From Betaproteobacteria bacterium (lineage in GTDB: Bacteria; Pseudomonadota; Gammaproteobacteria; Burkholderiales; Casimicrobiaceae), in contig JAAFHR010000227.1 in NCBI GenBank assembly GCA_013298455.1, forward strand, positions 1 through 5,845: a stretch of DNA of 5,845 nucleotides, in the 5' to 3' direction. The notes beneath the pieces are model-generated. The model searched no databases and was not told where the DNA came from. It worked only from the letters and a program-made list of their open reading frames with translations. A program made the translations under genes and the position numbers. Of the stretch, positions 5,783 to 5,845 are shown one piece after another (position 1 is the stretch's first letter; each line of letters opens with the position of its first letter).

Positions 5783-5845
5783 TCACCGTCCTCTCATTCG
5801 TTTAAGTCGTTGCTTCGCAATGTCTAGTTCGCTGCTCGGCGTCTT
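5783..5845 (-). CDS. C-terminal end of Gp49-like/HigB-type (RelE/ParE superfamily) toxin, partial
   Basis: The last 20 codons and TGA stop of a gene that enters from the right edge: KTPSSELDIAKQRLKRMRGR. The KTP-x-x-E-(I/L)-x-x-A-x-x-R-x-K pattern is the usual tail of phage-derived Gp49-like (HigB-type) toxins, and the XRE antitoxin starts one base later, the expected gene order. Both points are recalled family knowledge; the rest of the gene is not visible, so intactness cannot be judged. Confidence 0.65.
   Translation of the reverse strand, partial: KTPSSELDIAKQRLKRMRGR
5789..5794 (-). promoter_or_regulatory. Shine-Dalgarno of the XRE antitoxin gene
   Basis: AGAGGA on the minus strand, 7 nt before the ATG at 5781-5779 and inside the final codons of the upstream toxin gene. 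It is the best ribosome-binding site in the TA cluster and fixes the start of the antitoxin. Confidence 0.75.

Overview
The window comes from a moderately GC-rich bacterial chromosome, most likely a proteobacterium and perhaps a betaproteobacterium. That placement rests only on the style of the PcaF-type thiolase, the MaoC-like hydratase and the toxin-antitoxin (TA) families, so it is soft. Every gene I can support is on the minus strand, and transcription runs from high to low coordinates.

Left part (1-3287) is metabolic. It holds an almost complete 3-oxoadipyl-CoA/acyl-CoA thiolase cut by the left edge, a MaoC-like hydratase, and a secreted M20-family metallopeptidase. The thiolase and hydratase fit CoA-thioester chemistry of aromatic or fatty acid breakdown. 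The peptidase has no obvious link to them. About 130 bp between hydratase and thiolase carry nested inverted copies of an AATCTGCGTCA unit.

Right part (about 3484-5845) is a dense cluster of small TA-type genes. From right to left in transcription order: the last 20 codons of a Gp49-like/HigB-type toxin, an XRE/HigA-like antitoxin, a DUF2283 protein, the MntA nucleotidyltransferase antitoxin with overlapping HepT toxin, a DUF433 antitoxin with a DUF5615 PIN-like toxin, and a decayed fragment that looks like the start of another nucleotidyltransferase-type TA pair, with an in-frame amber codon.

The most interesting structural feature is an 85-bp repeat present twice in the same orientation (4310-4394 and 5123-5207, no gaps, about 63/85 identical). 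Each copy can fold on itself, and together they bracket exactly the mntA-hepT pair. This gives a cassette-like layout: a mobile or modular TA unit bounded by direct copies of a palindromic element. The ends resemble integron attC sites in shape but lack canonical core triplets, so the identity of the repeat is open. A second repeat-type hairpin (5219-5260) lies just after DUF2283.
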